Shown one piece after another: positions 23,243 through 35,657 of a stretch of 64,000 nt of DNA (its first letter is position 1; each line of letters starts with the position of its first letter). The notes under the pieces are model-generated. The model saw only the letters and a list, made by a program, of their open reading frames with translations. It did no database searches and was not told where the DNA came from. Source of the DNA: Perilla frutescens (taxonomy: Eukaryota; Streptophyta; Magnoliopsida; Lamiales; Lamiaceae). The translations under genes and the position numbers were made by a program. The DNA lies in NCBI GenBank assembly GCA_026008535.1, contig BRKX01000002.1, positions 62,431,170 through 62,495,169 of the forward strand, written 5' to 3'.

Positions 23243-25795
23243 TCACTTATAGAGCCACTTGCAACCCATCAGCTTCTGATCCTTTGGCTTATCTACAATT
23301 CTCCAAGTGTTGTTCTTGTTCAGAGATTGTAGCTCTTCTTCCATAGCAACTAGCCACTTCTCTTTCTCAGCACCGATAACTGCTTCTGAATAGCTCTTAA
23401 GTTCCCGAAGCTCCACCTCAAGAGCTGTATACAAAGCAAAAGAGAAATAATCAGATGGTTTATATCTGATAGGTGGCCTTATCTCCCTCCTTGTTCTATC
23501 TCTGGCCAGTTGGTATGAACTTAGATTCTCCACTCCATCTCCTCCTGCTGAAGCTTCTTGTGATTCACCTGAACTATCATTATCATCACCTTTGTGACAA
23601 TCTTCCTCAATTTCTACCGATGTGCTTGCTTCATGTTCTTTATCTTTTAATGGATACTGAAGTTCATCAAAAGTAACATCTCTGCTTACAATTAACTTTT
23701 GTTGCTCCAGTGACCATAGCTTATACCCCTTAACACCAGTAGGGTATCCTATGAACACACACTTTATTGCTCGAGGCTCAAGCTTATCTTGTTTAATATG
23801 AGCATAAGCTAGGTATCCAACTGGCTTCAAGTACCCGTATATTGCAGGTGCTCCATACCACATTTCTTGTGGTGTTTTGTAATTCAATGATGAGCTAAGA
23901 CTTTTGTTGATAAGGTATGCAGCAGTGCATTCTCCCCAAAATGCCTTTGAAAGACCTGAACTGCTCAGCATACATCTTACCCTCTCTAAGAGGGTCTGGT
24001 TCATCCTCTTAGCAATTCCATTCTGATGTGGAGTGCATGTGATTGTTCTGTGCCTTGCTATGCCCTTCTTCTTATAATAAGATATGAATGTCTCTGAGAG
24101 ATATTCAAGTCCGTTGTTAGTTCTCAAATTCCTCAGCTTTTTTCATGTCTTATTTTCCATGAGAGAGTGCCATTCTTTAAACTTCTCATAAGCTTCATCT
24201 TTGGATTTCAAAATGTAAACCCACAGTTTTCTTGAGTAATCATCAATAACACTCATGAAAAATCTACCTTCTCCTTTGGTGGTGGTTTTAGAAGGCCCCC
24301 ATAGGTCTGAATGGGCATACTCCAATATGCCAGTGGTTGTGTGAGATGCTGGATTAAAAGGTTTTCTTCTAGCTTTACCGAAAATATAGTGCTCACACAT
24401 CTTGAGCTTACTTATCTTGTCACCTAGCAGCAAACCTTGCTTTGCCAGCTCTTGCAGTCCTTTCTCTCCTACATGAGTGAACTTTGAATGCCATATATAG
24501 GTGTTATCTTCTCCAGTTGATGAATGAGATTGTCCAGCAATAGTCTTTCCTTCAAGAAAGTACAAGTCATCTTTCCTTCTGCCTTTAATCACAATAGTAT
24601 CTCCTTTGGTTACAGTCATTCTTTCCCTCTTTGATGCGAAACTGTAGCCAAGTGAATCAAACATTCCTAGTGAGATGAGATTTCTTCTTAGTTCAGAAAC
24701 AAACCTCACATTGTTGAGTACTCGAACTGCTCCACCATACATCCTAATTCTGATTGATCCAATGCCATGGATCTTGCAGGTCTGGTCATTGCCAAGAAGC
24801 ACTGTGCCTCCATCAATGAGTTGTAAGTTGAAAAACCAGCTTCTTATTGGTGTCATATGGAAGCTGCAGCCTGAATCAAGCACCCATTCAGGCCCTATCT
24901 CCTCAGATGTAACACACAATGCATCACATGACTTATAGCCAGCTTCTTTCCCTGTTGATGTATGATTTACTTGATGTTTCTGAGCTTTCCTAGTATCTTC
25001 CGCTGCATACCTTGCCATCATTTCTTGCCATTTTGTACACTGCTTCTTGAAGCGGCCTGGTTCTTGACAGTGAAAACACTTCAAGTCAGAATTTCTTGGT
25101 ACATTGGCACCCTTCTTACTACCCTTGTGCTCAGCTTTGGATGATGGTTTCTTAGCCTGCTTGCTTTGGCCATTATTCTTTTTGACATGAAGACCTTCTC
25201 CATCAGTTGATGAGTTTGCATTGGTGGTGGACTTTTGGAGTTCTTTACATTTGAGGGCCATCTGCACATCTTCAAGAGTGATAGTCTGTCTGCTACCAAA
25301 GAGTAGGGTATCTTAGAAGTTCTCAAAAGATCTTGGCAGAGCAGACAACATGATCAAAGCCTTATCTTCTTCTTCGAGCTTCACCTCAATATTCTCCAAA
25401 TCATCCAACACCTTGTTAAACTCATCAACCTGCTTCATGATACTCTTGTCATCTGTCATCTTATAGGAATAGAGTTTCTGTTTCATGTACAACCTGTTGG
25501 CTAAGGTTTTTATCATGTACAGAGACTCTAGTTTCTCCCAAACTCCCAAAGCAGTTATTTCTTTTGATACTTCTCGTAGTGCTTTATCCCCTAGACAGAG
25601 GATAATCATACTATGGGCTTTTTCCTTGATCTGGGCAATATCCTCAGCCTTCTCTTTCCCAGATCCGCTTGACTCTTCCTTGTTGAGTGTAGTGCCCAAA
25701 CCTTGTTGAATGAGCAATGCCTTCACCTTCATCTTCCATAGGCCAAAATCAATTTTGTCTGTCAACTTCTCTACATCGAACTGTGCTGTTCCCAT
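23243..25795 (-). pseudogene. Ty1/copia gag-pol, truncated at the start of reverse transcriptase
   Basis: A single reading frame from the ATG at 25795, broken by stops near 25313 (late gag) and 24143 (integrase). In order: a copia gag domain; a zinc knuckle CFHCQEPGRFKKQC whose His is replaced by Arg; the protease motif WVLDSGCSFHM; a GAG-pre-integrase region with WHSKFTHVG; an integrase core with HSDLWGP, DDYSR and TPHQNGIAKRMN; the post-integrase region with CVFIGYP; and the beginning of reverse transcriptase (WLVAMEEELQSLNKNNTW to GCKWLYK). Homology stops there, so the YVDD catalytic region, RNase H and 3' LTR are missing. The copy cannot transpose by itself. Confidence 0.9.
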
Positions 25796-25839
25796 ATTGC
25801 TTGGCTGCCTTTTTTTTCCCCACAGACGGCGCCAATTAT

Positions 25840-26360
25840 TGGGTTATTTTCAACAATTGCAGCAAACAAAATAAGAAACAACACACAAATTTTACGTGGT
25901 TCGATTCCAAAGAATCTACGTCCACAGGAGAAAAGAGATATGCTTCTTATTAATCCGAACTTCAAGCTTACAAATTCTGCAGATTATCAACGAAGAAAGT
26001 GATGATAATCTCAACTAACTTCTCTCTCTTTTCTCTCAGGCTTTTTCTTCTCCTTCTATCTTCTACACCCCTTCTTTCAGCTTTTATTCCCATGATTTAT
26101 TTTACCTTCCTTAATTATAATAACTAAAACTAAATGCTGTAACTATTACAATAGGGCATGATTCAATCACTAAGAAATAATTGAAAAAAACGGCTCCATC
26201 TTTGTAGCTCCACTTCAGCTGCTAACTGAATGAGTAATTTGTTGTGTTGCAACTTCATACTCACTCCTATGCACCAATGATCACAGCCACTGCATGCAAC
26301 TTAATCTGATCACAAAAGATCAAGTGAATCTCGAGCTACAAACTAGCTCAAAACTCAACA
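25840..26360 (-). mobile_element. 5' LTR of the truncated copia element, with primer-binding site
   Basis: On the minus strand it begins TGTTGAGTTTTGAGCTAG and ends AATAACCCA, a TG...CA LTR of 521 bases. Downstream is TTGGCGCCGTCTGTGGG (25834-25818), whose first bases fit the 3' end of tRNA-Asp, then the gag start codon. The LTR interior has ACGTGGTTCGATT and ATCTACGTCC words on the plus strand, common in plant retroelement LTRs. No matching second LTR is present. Confidence 0.8.
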
Positions 26361-27079
26361 TAATCAAATAAATATATTTCCATTTTTCAAACCTCTAAAC
26401 TCTAAACATTAAATCATTCATCATAACAAAATCATCACATTTTTTCAAAACAAATACACATCGTAAATTGAATTGGAAATACTGAAAATTGAAAATTGAT
26501 TTTGGAAATAAAAATAAAAAAGAGTGTAATTCCTAATTATGGCACTAACTATAAAATACACCTTTCTCGACAATATTCCAGTTTAGAAAAAAAATTCATC
26601 TAAACATCCCTTTTCAAGAGGAGCAACATCAATTTTTTTAATCGGCAACCTCGATCTTTCATATTTTATTTACGACCTTTTTCATCACTATTTGATCAAA
26701 AGTTTTTTATTACTACTATTCAATTTCCAACTAGGATATAATGTGGTGTGTGACATGCTATTTAATTAATAGAAAATTATCTAATCCATTAAAGTCATTA
26801 AATAATGACCTATAAAATCAAATATAAAAGAATAAGGACATATTAAAATCAGAAAATTGTACAAGGACCTAACGAAATAAAAAGTAATAGTACAGAGACC
26901 TAAGAATGTGTTTTGCCTTGTATCATAGATGAACATTGTTTTTGAAGTTTTCTCAAAGGCTAAATCTATATTCTTTCCATGAGTTTTTCTCAAAGTTTCC
27001 TATTAGTCCCTTTAATCTTCTTAGTGAAAGCATCCAAGGGCAATGGGGTGGTTTTTTCCCAATTCAATAATCTGGTCTA
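26361..27079. other. AT-rich DNA, dispersed repeat at left edge
   Basis: 26365-26510 repeats 16795-16940. The rest has no recognisable feature. Confidence 0.4.
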
Positions 27080-27245
27080 AAGAAGTAGGGATAAACATAT
27101 TGATGGCAAGTTGGCAACCCTCACATCTTCAGTGAGCCCACTTAGGAAACTTACCATAAAATAAGTTTATGTTAAAAAATCGAGGTTAAACATTAACATG
27201 CACTCTCTTAGTTTTTCAAACTTGTCCACATAATCTAGATAGTAA
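27080..27245 (-). pseudogene. Retrotransposon gag fragment
   Basis: A broken frame reads YVDKFEKLRECMLMFN and, after a stop, YFMVSFLSGLTEDVR. This matches the usual retrotransposon gag pattern of a short helix followed by F-x-SGL-x-x-(E/D)-(V/I)-R. No LTR is attached, and it is highly decayed. Confidence 0.55.
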
Positions 27246-27374
27246 ATCAATATGTTTTAGTTCCTTGAGTTCTACTATTACCTACCCTCCTTAAGATCTT
27301 CAAATTTAGAAAATACCAGCTCCAAAAATTGTTTACAACTGATAACCAAGAACCAAATTCGAACACCACATAGC

Positions 27375-28844
27375 TGTCTTTCCCTAAAAATAACACGTTC
27401 TGCAAGTGTACGGTGCTATTGTAATACCTAGGTGAGCAAGAGTATTGTATCCCACAGAGACTGAATTTTAGACTCTCACACAAGTACTCACTTAATATCT
27501 AGAGACTAATAATTAGATAAAAAGAACAAAAATAAAGAACATAAAATAAAATAACAATTATTGAAAATATGCAGAGAAACAAATAATTGGAAAAACCTAG
27601 GTTTTAGGGACAGTGGATTTATTATTTCAAATTATATAATCATTGACTCTTTCAACCTGACTTCTTGTCTTTAGTCTATCAATAGTGGGGGATCACCAGG
27701 TTGTTATCAGGCTGCTTATAACGGCATATACCATAACATAGATATAACAAGCACATGCTTCACTACGGTTGGTTCTTTACACATGTTGCTACTCCTAATC
27801 AAGCACATGAAGATCTATTTAACCATATGCAATACTTGTTTACTTGGTCGGTCCTTCTAAGCACACATAAAATGATTTCTATCTTTCTATCATTAATCCT
27901 TCTTTGGTCAGTGCTTCAGATTAACGACTGGCATGCATAAATGGTGATCAAGAATCCATACAAGATATTAAATAAATCATAAAAATTAAATCCCGAAAGA
28001 TAGCAAGAAGAAAAGTAATCGAGTCATATATAAAAATCCATAATATTCCACACCCTAAAACCTAACTAGAAATTTAACTAGACATCATAAAATAAACAAA
28101 TGAATCTAGAGTATAAGTATTCATGACAACAAATAAAGAAAAATAAAAAAACATAGAGTAATCCAGTAGTCTTGACTTCACTGCAACGACACTCCGTCTC
28201 TATCAACCTTATCAACTTAATCGAGGTCTACTGCGTCTCCTCCAAATATCTTGGTGTCTCTCTAGTTGTATCTCCTCTTCTCTAAGGTGGTCTTCCAAGA
28301 TATCAGATGTATATCTTGTGTGTATCAATTGAGGCTTTATATTTAGGTCAAAAACCCTGAGTTGGAGTGGATAAAATCAATTCCCGCGAACCCGCTTATA
28401 TTGGTCGACCGAGCTCAGTAGGTCGACCAAGAGACATGTTTTTGCACAGGGTCGATCTAGGTGACTTCGGTCGGGTCGACCCACCTCTGTACAAATTGTA
28501 CTGGGATCGGTCGACTGATACTTTACGGGTCGACCCAGTTTCTTTTCTCGCTGGGCTTCAGAATTCTCCGGGCTTCAATCATTTAATCCAATCAATTAAC
28601 TCCAAACTAGTATCCAATTAAGCTCAAGAGCCTAATTAAACACCTCTTTAACTCCTTTCGATCATATTTGCTCATTTTGCTCCAAATATATAGTCAAAAC
28701 ACAACTATTGCTGCAAAACTAGCAAACACATAAAAAACTCCAAAAGATAATAATATAAGCACTAAAACTATATAAAATACACAACTTCATATAATAAAGA
28801 ACATCAATTTATATTAGAAAGTTGTGTAAAATACACAGCTATCA
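27375..28844. mobile_element. LTR-type repeat, copy A
   Basis: About 1470 bases starting TGTCTTTCCC and ending GCTATCA. It is related to the solo LTR at 57354-58802: both have TCTGCAAGTGTACGG or a variant, then GTATCC and CACAGAGA, near the left end. Both also have a GC-rich block near three quarters and an ACAT(C/A)AATTTATAT or AAATACACA right end. The GC-rich block 28385-28545 repeats GGTCGAC words. Copy B follows head to tail. Translated frames here are chance. Confidence 0.65.
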
Positions 28845-29775
28845 TACCTATAACATAGACACCTTATTAATATCTAGACACACAAATAACAAAAGAGAGG
28901 ATAAATAAATAAAGATTCCAACAACATAAACCAATCAACGTAAATAAAGCAATGAATGAAAATAATGGATTTTGAGGAGCGTTCATACAATGGCTTTTAT
29001 GACAGATTTATTGACTACTTAACCTTATTTAATTTATCAAAGGTAGGAAATCACTAAATTATTATCAGACTGTTCATAGAACATATGTAATAATATAGAA
29101 ATAATAAGCATGTACTTCACTGCGGTCGGTTCTTCGCGTACCTTATTACTCACAACCTTGTTCCTTAGACTTAAATTCCTATGCAACACTGTTCACTTGG
29201 TCGGTTGTTCCTAACATCACATAAAATGATTAACCTATTTTATCCCATTAATTAATCAATCACGACTAGAATCTTCCAATTAATTAACTTGCATACATAT
29301 GCTGCTGCAGTTCAACATATACATGATAAATCCAAACTAGGAAACTGATGAGAATGCGACCATGCCAACTAAGGAAGGACAAATGCACCATGACAACTCC
29401 AAATAGATTGCTAGATTGTCCATTGAAGATGAAGAAGATCAAGGCAGGAAGAATTCAAGAGCTTAGAAAGAAGAATAAGAAGATTTGGACGTGTGCATGG
29501 AAAGTTGTATGGATTTATTTTGGTTCGAATTTGGGCGCCGATTTTGAGAATTAAATCAGCCCAAGATCGAAATATTAATGGTCCAAGTTGAAGATTGAAG
29601 GGCCAAATTTAATTGGGATTTATTTTATCTAGATTAGATTTTATTTATTTAGTTTTTGGTCTTTTCTAGAATTACCTTGTTTAGAATTTTATACAAGGTA
29701 GAACTCTTTATTTTTCCATAGAATTTTCGTCCATGTTGGACTTTTAATTAGCCTAATATTTTCATCCATAGCTAG

Positions 29776-29783
29776 TATATATA
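29776..29783 (+). promoter_or_regulatory. TATA box of the gypsy LTR promoter
   Basis: TATATATA in the 5' LTR, conserved at about 34149-34155 in the 3' LTR, at a position expected for the U3/R promoter. It would drive element transcription to the right. Confidence 0.5.
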
Positions 29784-31365
29784 GGAAAATATTATGTTAT
29801 TTTCAGTTTAGACGTTGACTAATATTTGAAGTTTATTTTTAATTGTCTCACGATCCATTGGTTGATCACCTTTCAAAATTTTATTGTTTTTGGTTCAAAA
29901 GCAATACTCTTTAGATCCAACAAATCTAAGGTTTTATTCAAGGTTATTTCGAGTTCTACAAGTTCACGGAGGAATCGCTACCAATCGAGAAGTATCAATC
30001 ATCGCGTTCGTGGATTCTAGTTCTACGGGTTCGACGGGATACGAAGCACAATATCAAAGCTGCCGCACCTTACCTTCATCGTTCATCATCATCACTCCAT
30101 CCAGAATTATCTTCCACAACACGTAAGTTCATCCCGTTTTCATCGTCTATACTCTTTAGCCATATTATCCCTAAATCCGCCAACCCTAAATATGCCTATC
30201 CGTTCCTTTATCTATTTATTTGGTTTTGTGTTTTGTCTTAGTTGTGTCATAATTCTAGATATTCTAAGTGTCTTAATTATCGAGTCTATTTCAGTTTATA
30301 TTCAAGTTGAATTCTTCGTGTTTTAGTCATTTATACCGTATAGTTAGTCGGGTTGAATCCTTCATTCCGCTGGCGTTGTTTGAGTCCTTTAGAAGTCTTC
30401 CACTTTGCGTATCATTGTAACTTAGATTCATTAAATGGGTTACATCATATTTCGGCATCAGAGCCCCGTCAGCTCTGCTGGTCATGGTTCAATCCGATGT
30501 GTCAAGTGTTGCCCTACGTGTCATCTACGTGTCATTTATTTGCTTTCGTGTTTTGAGTTGTAATTTGATTGTTCATTGAAAAAAAAGAGAAAAGAGCAGA
30601 GGGTCGAAACTCTACAACACAAAAAAAAAGAGGAGAAAAAAAAGAAGAATCTGCATTGTTTAATTTCGTTTCTTGTTCTTGTTTAATTGTTTTTAGACTC
30701 TTTCCTCCTATAGATAGATATTTCAGGCTATTTAGATTGTGTCCATCTCGGTGAAACACAACCAAATAGATTCTACCTTATCTATTCTTTTCTTACCTTA
30801 CCTAGCTTATTCACATCCTAATCCATCTAGACATCACATACACCTTCCATACCTCATATTGCTCGTTCTTAGCACTCTATAGGATCAAAAATTTCATAGA
30901 TCTCCCATACACCATCCTGTCCATACACCCGTACACCTAATACACATGATTTTCTGGTTTTTCATCCTCTCCCTCCTATTCTTGCTCTCGAACTCTAATT
31001 TTTCTCCATAATACCATTCCGGAAGCGGAATGACGAGAGAAGCAAAACTCACCACTTTGCCGTGACATAAGTGCCTTTTTAGCCAAATTCCGTCATCTTC
31101 AAGGTGAAACTGCCTGGTGAATAATTTTCCGATTTCACCGTGATTCTTGTTCGACTAGTCCGAGCCTTTGATAAGACCAAGAGGAACTGATCCAAGAGCA
31201 CAAGAAGTGATCCACACCACCATACCACATTCACACGTGCACTACATACTTGAGAGATATACACAGGTGGTAAAATTCAGAGAGAACATACGAGTGATTG
31301 TGAGGAATTGTGAGGTCCTATACCTTGTTTTTCTTTCACGTTTGTTCAAGTGTTTGCATGTACAC

Positions 31366-33597
31366 ATGGAGTCAAGAGACGGTTATAACAAGACACATAA
31401 CAAGGCCCCTGCATCGCCTAGTACCCCTACAGACGCAGCTTCATTGATGCCACAGCCGTGGGATGCCCAGTACCACCATCAAGTACTGGAAGATAAGCTA
31501 GACAGTTCGTTGGCCAAAATGATGGCAGAGCTCAAGCTTATTGCTGTTCGAATCCCTGTACCGCCACAAGTTCAAGGCCAGCCTGTCCAACCAGAAGGAG
31601 CAGCTCGTCAGCCAGAAGAGCTTGTAACCGAGCCAGCCCGAGCGAATGCTAGAGCACCTCAAGTTCAACGAGCCAACCTCAAGTGTAGTTTTATGATCCT
31701 TATGATTGTGGTGCTGAAGCAGATTATGGATATTTTGCAGAGAAAATAGAGGCCGAGTATGATCCATATTAGAGACGTGACCGACCACGTCAGCCCTATA
31801 GACATGCAGATCGTCGTGCATATCCTGACAGCTTACTCAATAATATCAAGACGAGCATTCCAGAGTTTGAATTCCTTCATGATCCCGATCTTTACTTGAA
31901 TTGGGAACGTAAGGTAGACAAGATTTTCATGTGTTATGACTTTCTAAAGATCAAGAAGGTCCAGTTAGCAAGCCTGGAGTTCAGAGGCTATGCAGTCTCA
32001 TGGTGGGAGATGTAGCAGGAGTGACGCCGACGTGAAAGATATCCACCCATTGATACTTGGGAAGAGAGAAGGGATTGATGCGTGGCAGGTTCATTCCATT
32101 ACATTATGAGAGAGAGCTCGAGAAGAAGCTCACCTGGATCAAGCAAGGTACACGACCAGTTGAAGAATATCATAAAGAGCTTGAGACCGCCCTGAACCGA
32201 GTTGGGAAACAAGAGACCTTAAATGCTACCATCATTAGGTATATTGAAGGCATGAATCCCGACATCGCATATGAAGTTGAACTCAAGAACTTCACAAGTA
32301 TAGAAGAGATGGTGCATTATGCATCAATTGTGGAGCCAAGGTACGACATCTTCATCTCCTACTGACCCCACATGTCTCCAAGGACAGCCCGATCAGCCCT
32401 TTCACCGTCCAGACAATTCTGCGCCACAGCCAAGCCATAGACCCGAGTCTGCACCACCCACACAGCCTAGACCGCCTCTTACATGGCCAACACAGTCCAC
32501 ACAACCACTCAATGCAGCCCCTCCACGAGCCCGTGATGTTCAGTGTCACAAATGTCAAGGATGGGGCCACTTTCAAGTCCAATATCCAAACCGGCGTGTT
32601 CTATTCCTTTCTAAAAACAATGAAATAGAATTAGCCAGTGAGGAAGAATTGGAGCAGCAAGACGACGTCACCAAGGAGAAAACCAAGGATGAAGATGAGA
32701 TTGAAGATATTGAACTGGAGTCATCAGCTGTCAGTCTTGTCACGATCCGAAGTTTGAGAGCATCGTCTACACCCATGCTTCAATTCAAGATAAGACTTGC
32801 TCCATGATCATTGACAGTGGTAGTGTGTTAGTCAATATGCAGTCAACACACTCGACTTGAAGCCAAAGTAGCATCCAAAGCTTTAACGAATTCAGTGGCT
32901 CACGGATAGAGGAGAAATTCGAGTTGTTTTCCAAGTAAGTGTCAATTTTTCAATTGGTAATTATTCTGACACTGTTTTGTGTGATGTTATCCCGATGGAT
33001 ACAGCACACCTTCTTTTAGGTCGACCATGGCAGTTTGATCGTCATGTTGTACACGACGGGCATCTGAATATTTACACCGTCGAAGTAAATGGTCGAAAGA
33101 TAATTTTGAAACCATTGTCTCCTAAAGCAGTCGCCGCGGACCAACAAACCATGCAAAAGAGGTTCAAAGAAGAGAAGGAGAAACATGCAGCCATTACAGC
33201 CGCGAAGAAGGCCGCCACCGGACATTCAGCCAAGGCCGCCGCCGACCAGCCCCTCACTGCCGCCCCTACCTCATCAATTCAGCCCCATAGTGGTCCTTTA
33301 CCTCATGCTAAAGTAGTGGAATTGGCTGCAAATGAAGATCCATGTCGCAGCGTTCTACTTTCTATCAAACGGATCGACAAAGCAATTGATCCAGGTTTGT
33401 CTCTTGTACCAATTATTTTTGAGAACAATGCTACTAACATGTTTTCTTTACCTAGTGATGTGCAACGACAAAGGGATAAATTCAAGGATGTGATTGATTT
33501 CTGCACGAGCACTAAAGAGACGAAGAAGAAAGAGAGACGAGTCCCGTCATGTAAGCAAGGACGCATATTGAATGGCCTAGACGAGGACCTGATTTAG
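31366..33597 (+). pseudogene. Gypsy gag-protease reading frame, multiply disabled
   Basis: It starts MESRDGYNKTHN. In order: a linker; a gag domain with IPEFEFLHDPDLYLNWE and WEERE...FIPLHYERELEKKL (about 31850-32340); a zinc knuckle CHKCQGWGHFQVQY, in which the last Cys of CCHC is Tyr (about 32540); and an aspartic protease with CSMIIDSGS (about 32790) and HLLLGRPWQ (33005-33030). Frame is lost near 31680 and again near 32070, and in-frame stops occur at about 31770 and 32010-32030. After the protease the frame ends at 33597 with no reverse transcriptase. It is not translatable as one protein. Confidence 0.85.
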
Positions 33598-35657
33598 TTG
33601 ATAAGAATAAGCATTCTTCAACACCTAAGTATACTAACATACTTCCTTTTCCTGCAGTTCAGTCCGACCGTGATGACGCCGTGAATTCGAGGACGAATTC
33701 TTTTCAGCAGGGGGGAATGATGAGAATGCGACCATGCCAACTAAGGAAGGACAAATGCACCATGGCAACTCCAAATGGATTGCTAGGTTGTCCATTGAAG
33801 ATGAAGAAGATCAAGACATGAAGAATTCAAGAGCTTAGAAAGAAGAATGAGAAGATTTGGACGTGTGCATGGAAAGTTGCATGGATTTATTTTGGTTCGA
33901 ATTTAGGCGCCGATTTTGAGAATTAAATCAGCCCAAGATCGAAATATTAAAGGTCCAAGTTGAAGATTGAAGCCCCAAATTTAATTAGGATTTATTTTAT
34001 CTAGATTAGATTTTATTTATTTAGTTTTTGGTCTTTTCTAGAATTACCTTGTTTAGAATTTTATACATGGTAGAACTCTTTATTTTTCCATAGAATTTTC
34101 GTCCATGTTGGACTTTTAATTAGCCTAATATTTTCGTCCATAGCTAGTATATATAGGAAAACATTATGTTATTTTCATTTTAAACGTTGATTAATATTTG
34201 AAGTTTATTTTCAATTGTCTCACGATCCATCGGTTGATCACCTTTCAAACTTTTATTGTTTTTGGTTCAAAAGCAATACTCTTTAGATCCAGCAAATCTA
34301 AGGTTTTATTCAAGGTTCTTTCGAGTTCTACAAGTTCACGGAGGAATCGCTACCAATCGAGGAGTATCAATCATCGCGTTCGTGGATTCCAGTTCTACAG
34401 GTTCGACAGGATACGAATCACAATATCAAGGCTGCCGCACCTTACCTTCATCGTTCATCATCATCACTCCATCCAGAATCATCTTCCATAACACGTAAGT
34501 TCATCCCGTTTTCGTCGTCTATACTCCTTAGCCATATTAGCCCTAAATCCGCCAATTCCTTTATCTATTTATTTGGTTTTGTGTTTTGTCTTAGTTGTGT
34601 CATAATTCTAGATATTCTAAGTGTCTTAATTATCGAGTCTATTTCAGTTTATATTCGAGTTGAATTCTTCGTGTTTTAGTCGCTTATATCGTATAGTTAG
34701 TCGGGTTGAATCCTTCATTCCGCTGACGTTGTTCGAGTCCTTTAGAAGTCTTCCGTTTGCGTATCGTTGTGACTTAGATTCATTGTCTGGGTTACATAAG
34801 AAACTAAATACCCAATGATAATCGGAAAACATATATTAATAAATCAAACCATGAAATCCAATGTACTTACAAACCAAAGAATCCAACAAACTAATTACCT
34901 AGACTGCTAGACATAATTAAATAAAAGAAATAAAACATAAACAAAGTAAACAACATGATGTTCAACACGATAAAGAACCCGGAGTCTTCAATCTTGATGT
35001 AACCTCCAAAACCTCTCTTGTGCCTTCATAATTATATACTTGTGCATAATATTTTGTACGCTTTGTATCACCTATTGTGCGTTGTATTCTAATGAGTAGA
35101 GATTGTATTTATATTGTTGGAGGGAATCCTAGAGTTAAAATGAAGCCCAAAGTGAAGAAAAACCTTGAAAATCCTGAACTGGGGTCCGTCCGGGTCGATC
35201 GGTGGGTCGACCCGGCCATGTGCAATTTGTTAAGGACTGGGTCGACCGACGGGTCGACCAAGCACAGGCTTCGCTGAAACGGCCCGTTCTCACTCGTTTC
35301 TCGTCCGATTGAGCCGATTCAACCTGCACAACGCCCCTAACTCGATTCTCCATCTTTTAAAGCTCTTCAATCACCCATTTAGATTATGTTGAATTAATTA
35401 CATCAATTCTTATGGGCTTTGCTCTTCAAATGCGGTCCAAAGACCTAATTCTTCCCTCCTTTAGCTCTCCAAGCATATACTTGATCATTTTGCCCCAAAT
35501 AATCATCAAATTCACCACTATTATTACAAAACTCATAAATACATCAAAAATACTAAATGATAACATAATGATCATAAAAGCTATGAAAATCACATAACTT
35601 ATCAACTTAAACACCATCAATTTATATTCAAAAGTTGTATAAAATACACTGTTGTCA

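Larger units (their letters stand above)
29341..34804 (+). mobile_element. Ty3/gypsy-type LTR element with gag and protease but no RT, RNase H or integrase
   Basis: The target duplication GAAAC lies at 29341-29345 and 34800-34804. The 5' LTR is 29346-30447 (1102 bases) and the 3' LTR 33718-34799 (1082 bases; the difference is mainly a deletion of about 20 bases in the 3' copy). Both start TGATGAGAATGCGACC; the 5' copy ends TACATCA and the 3' copy TACATAA. The primer-binding site CGGCATCAGAGC (30453-30464) resembles the initiator-tRNA-Met type, and the polypurine tract AGCAGGGGGGAA lies at 33706-33717. The interior is only about 3.3 kb: gag and protease, then directly the last residues typical of a gypsy integrase end (SRTNSFQQGGM). 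The LTRs are very similar, so insertion looks recent relative to the decay of its genes. Confidence 0.92.
28845..35657. mobile_element. LTR-type repeat, copy B, split by a gypsy element
   Basis: Copy B consists of 28845-29345 and 34805-35657. Together these align with copy A over its length except for about the first 100 bases, and end TTGTCA. The GC-rich block with GGTCGAC words is at 35185-35265. The interruption is the complete gypsy element 29346-34799, whose duplication GAAAC marks the insertion site. Copies A and B lie in direct tandem, as if made by unequal recombination. Confidence 0.65.

Noticed and set aside
29826..30126. Frames repeated at 34198-34498
   Set aside because: They are duplicated because they lie in the two LTRs; they are not coding.
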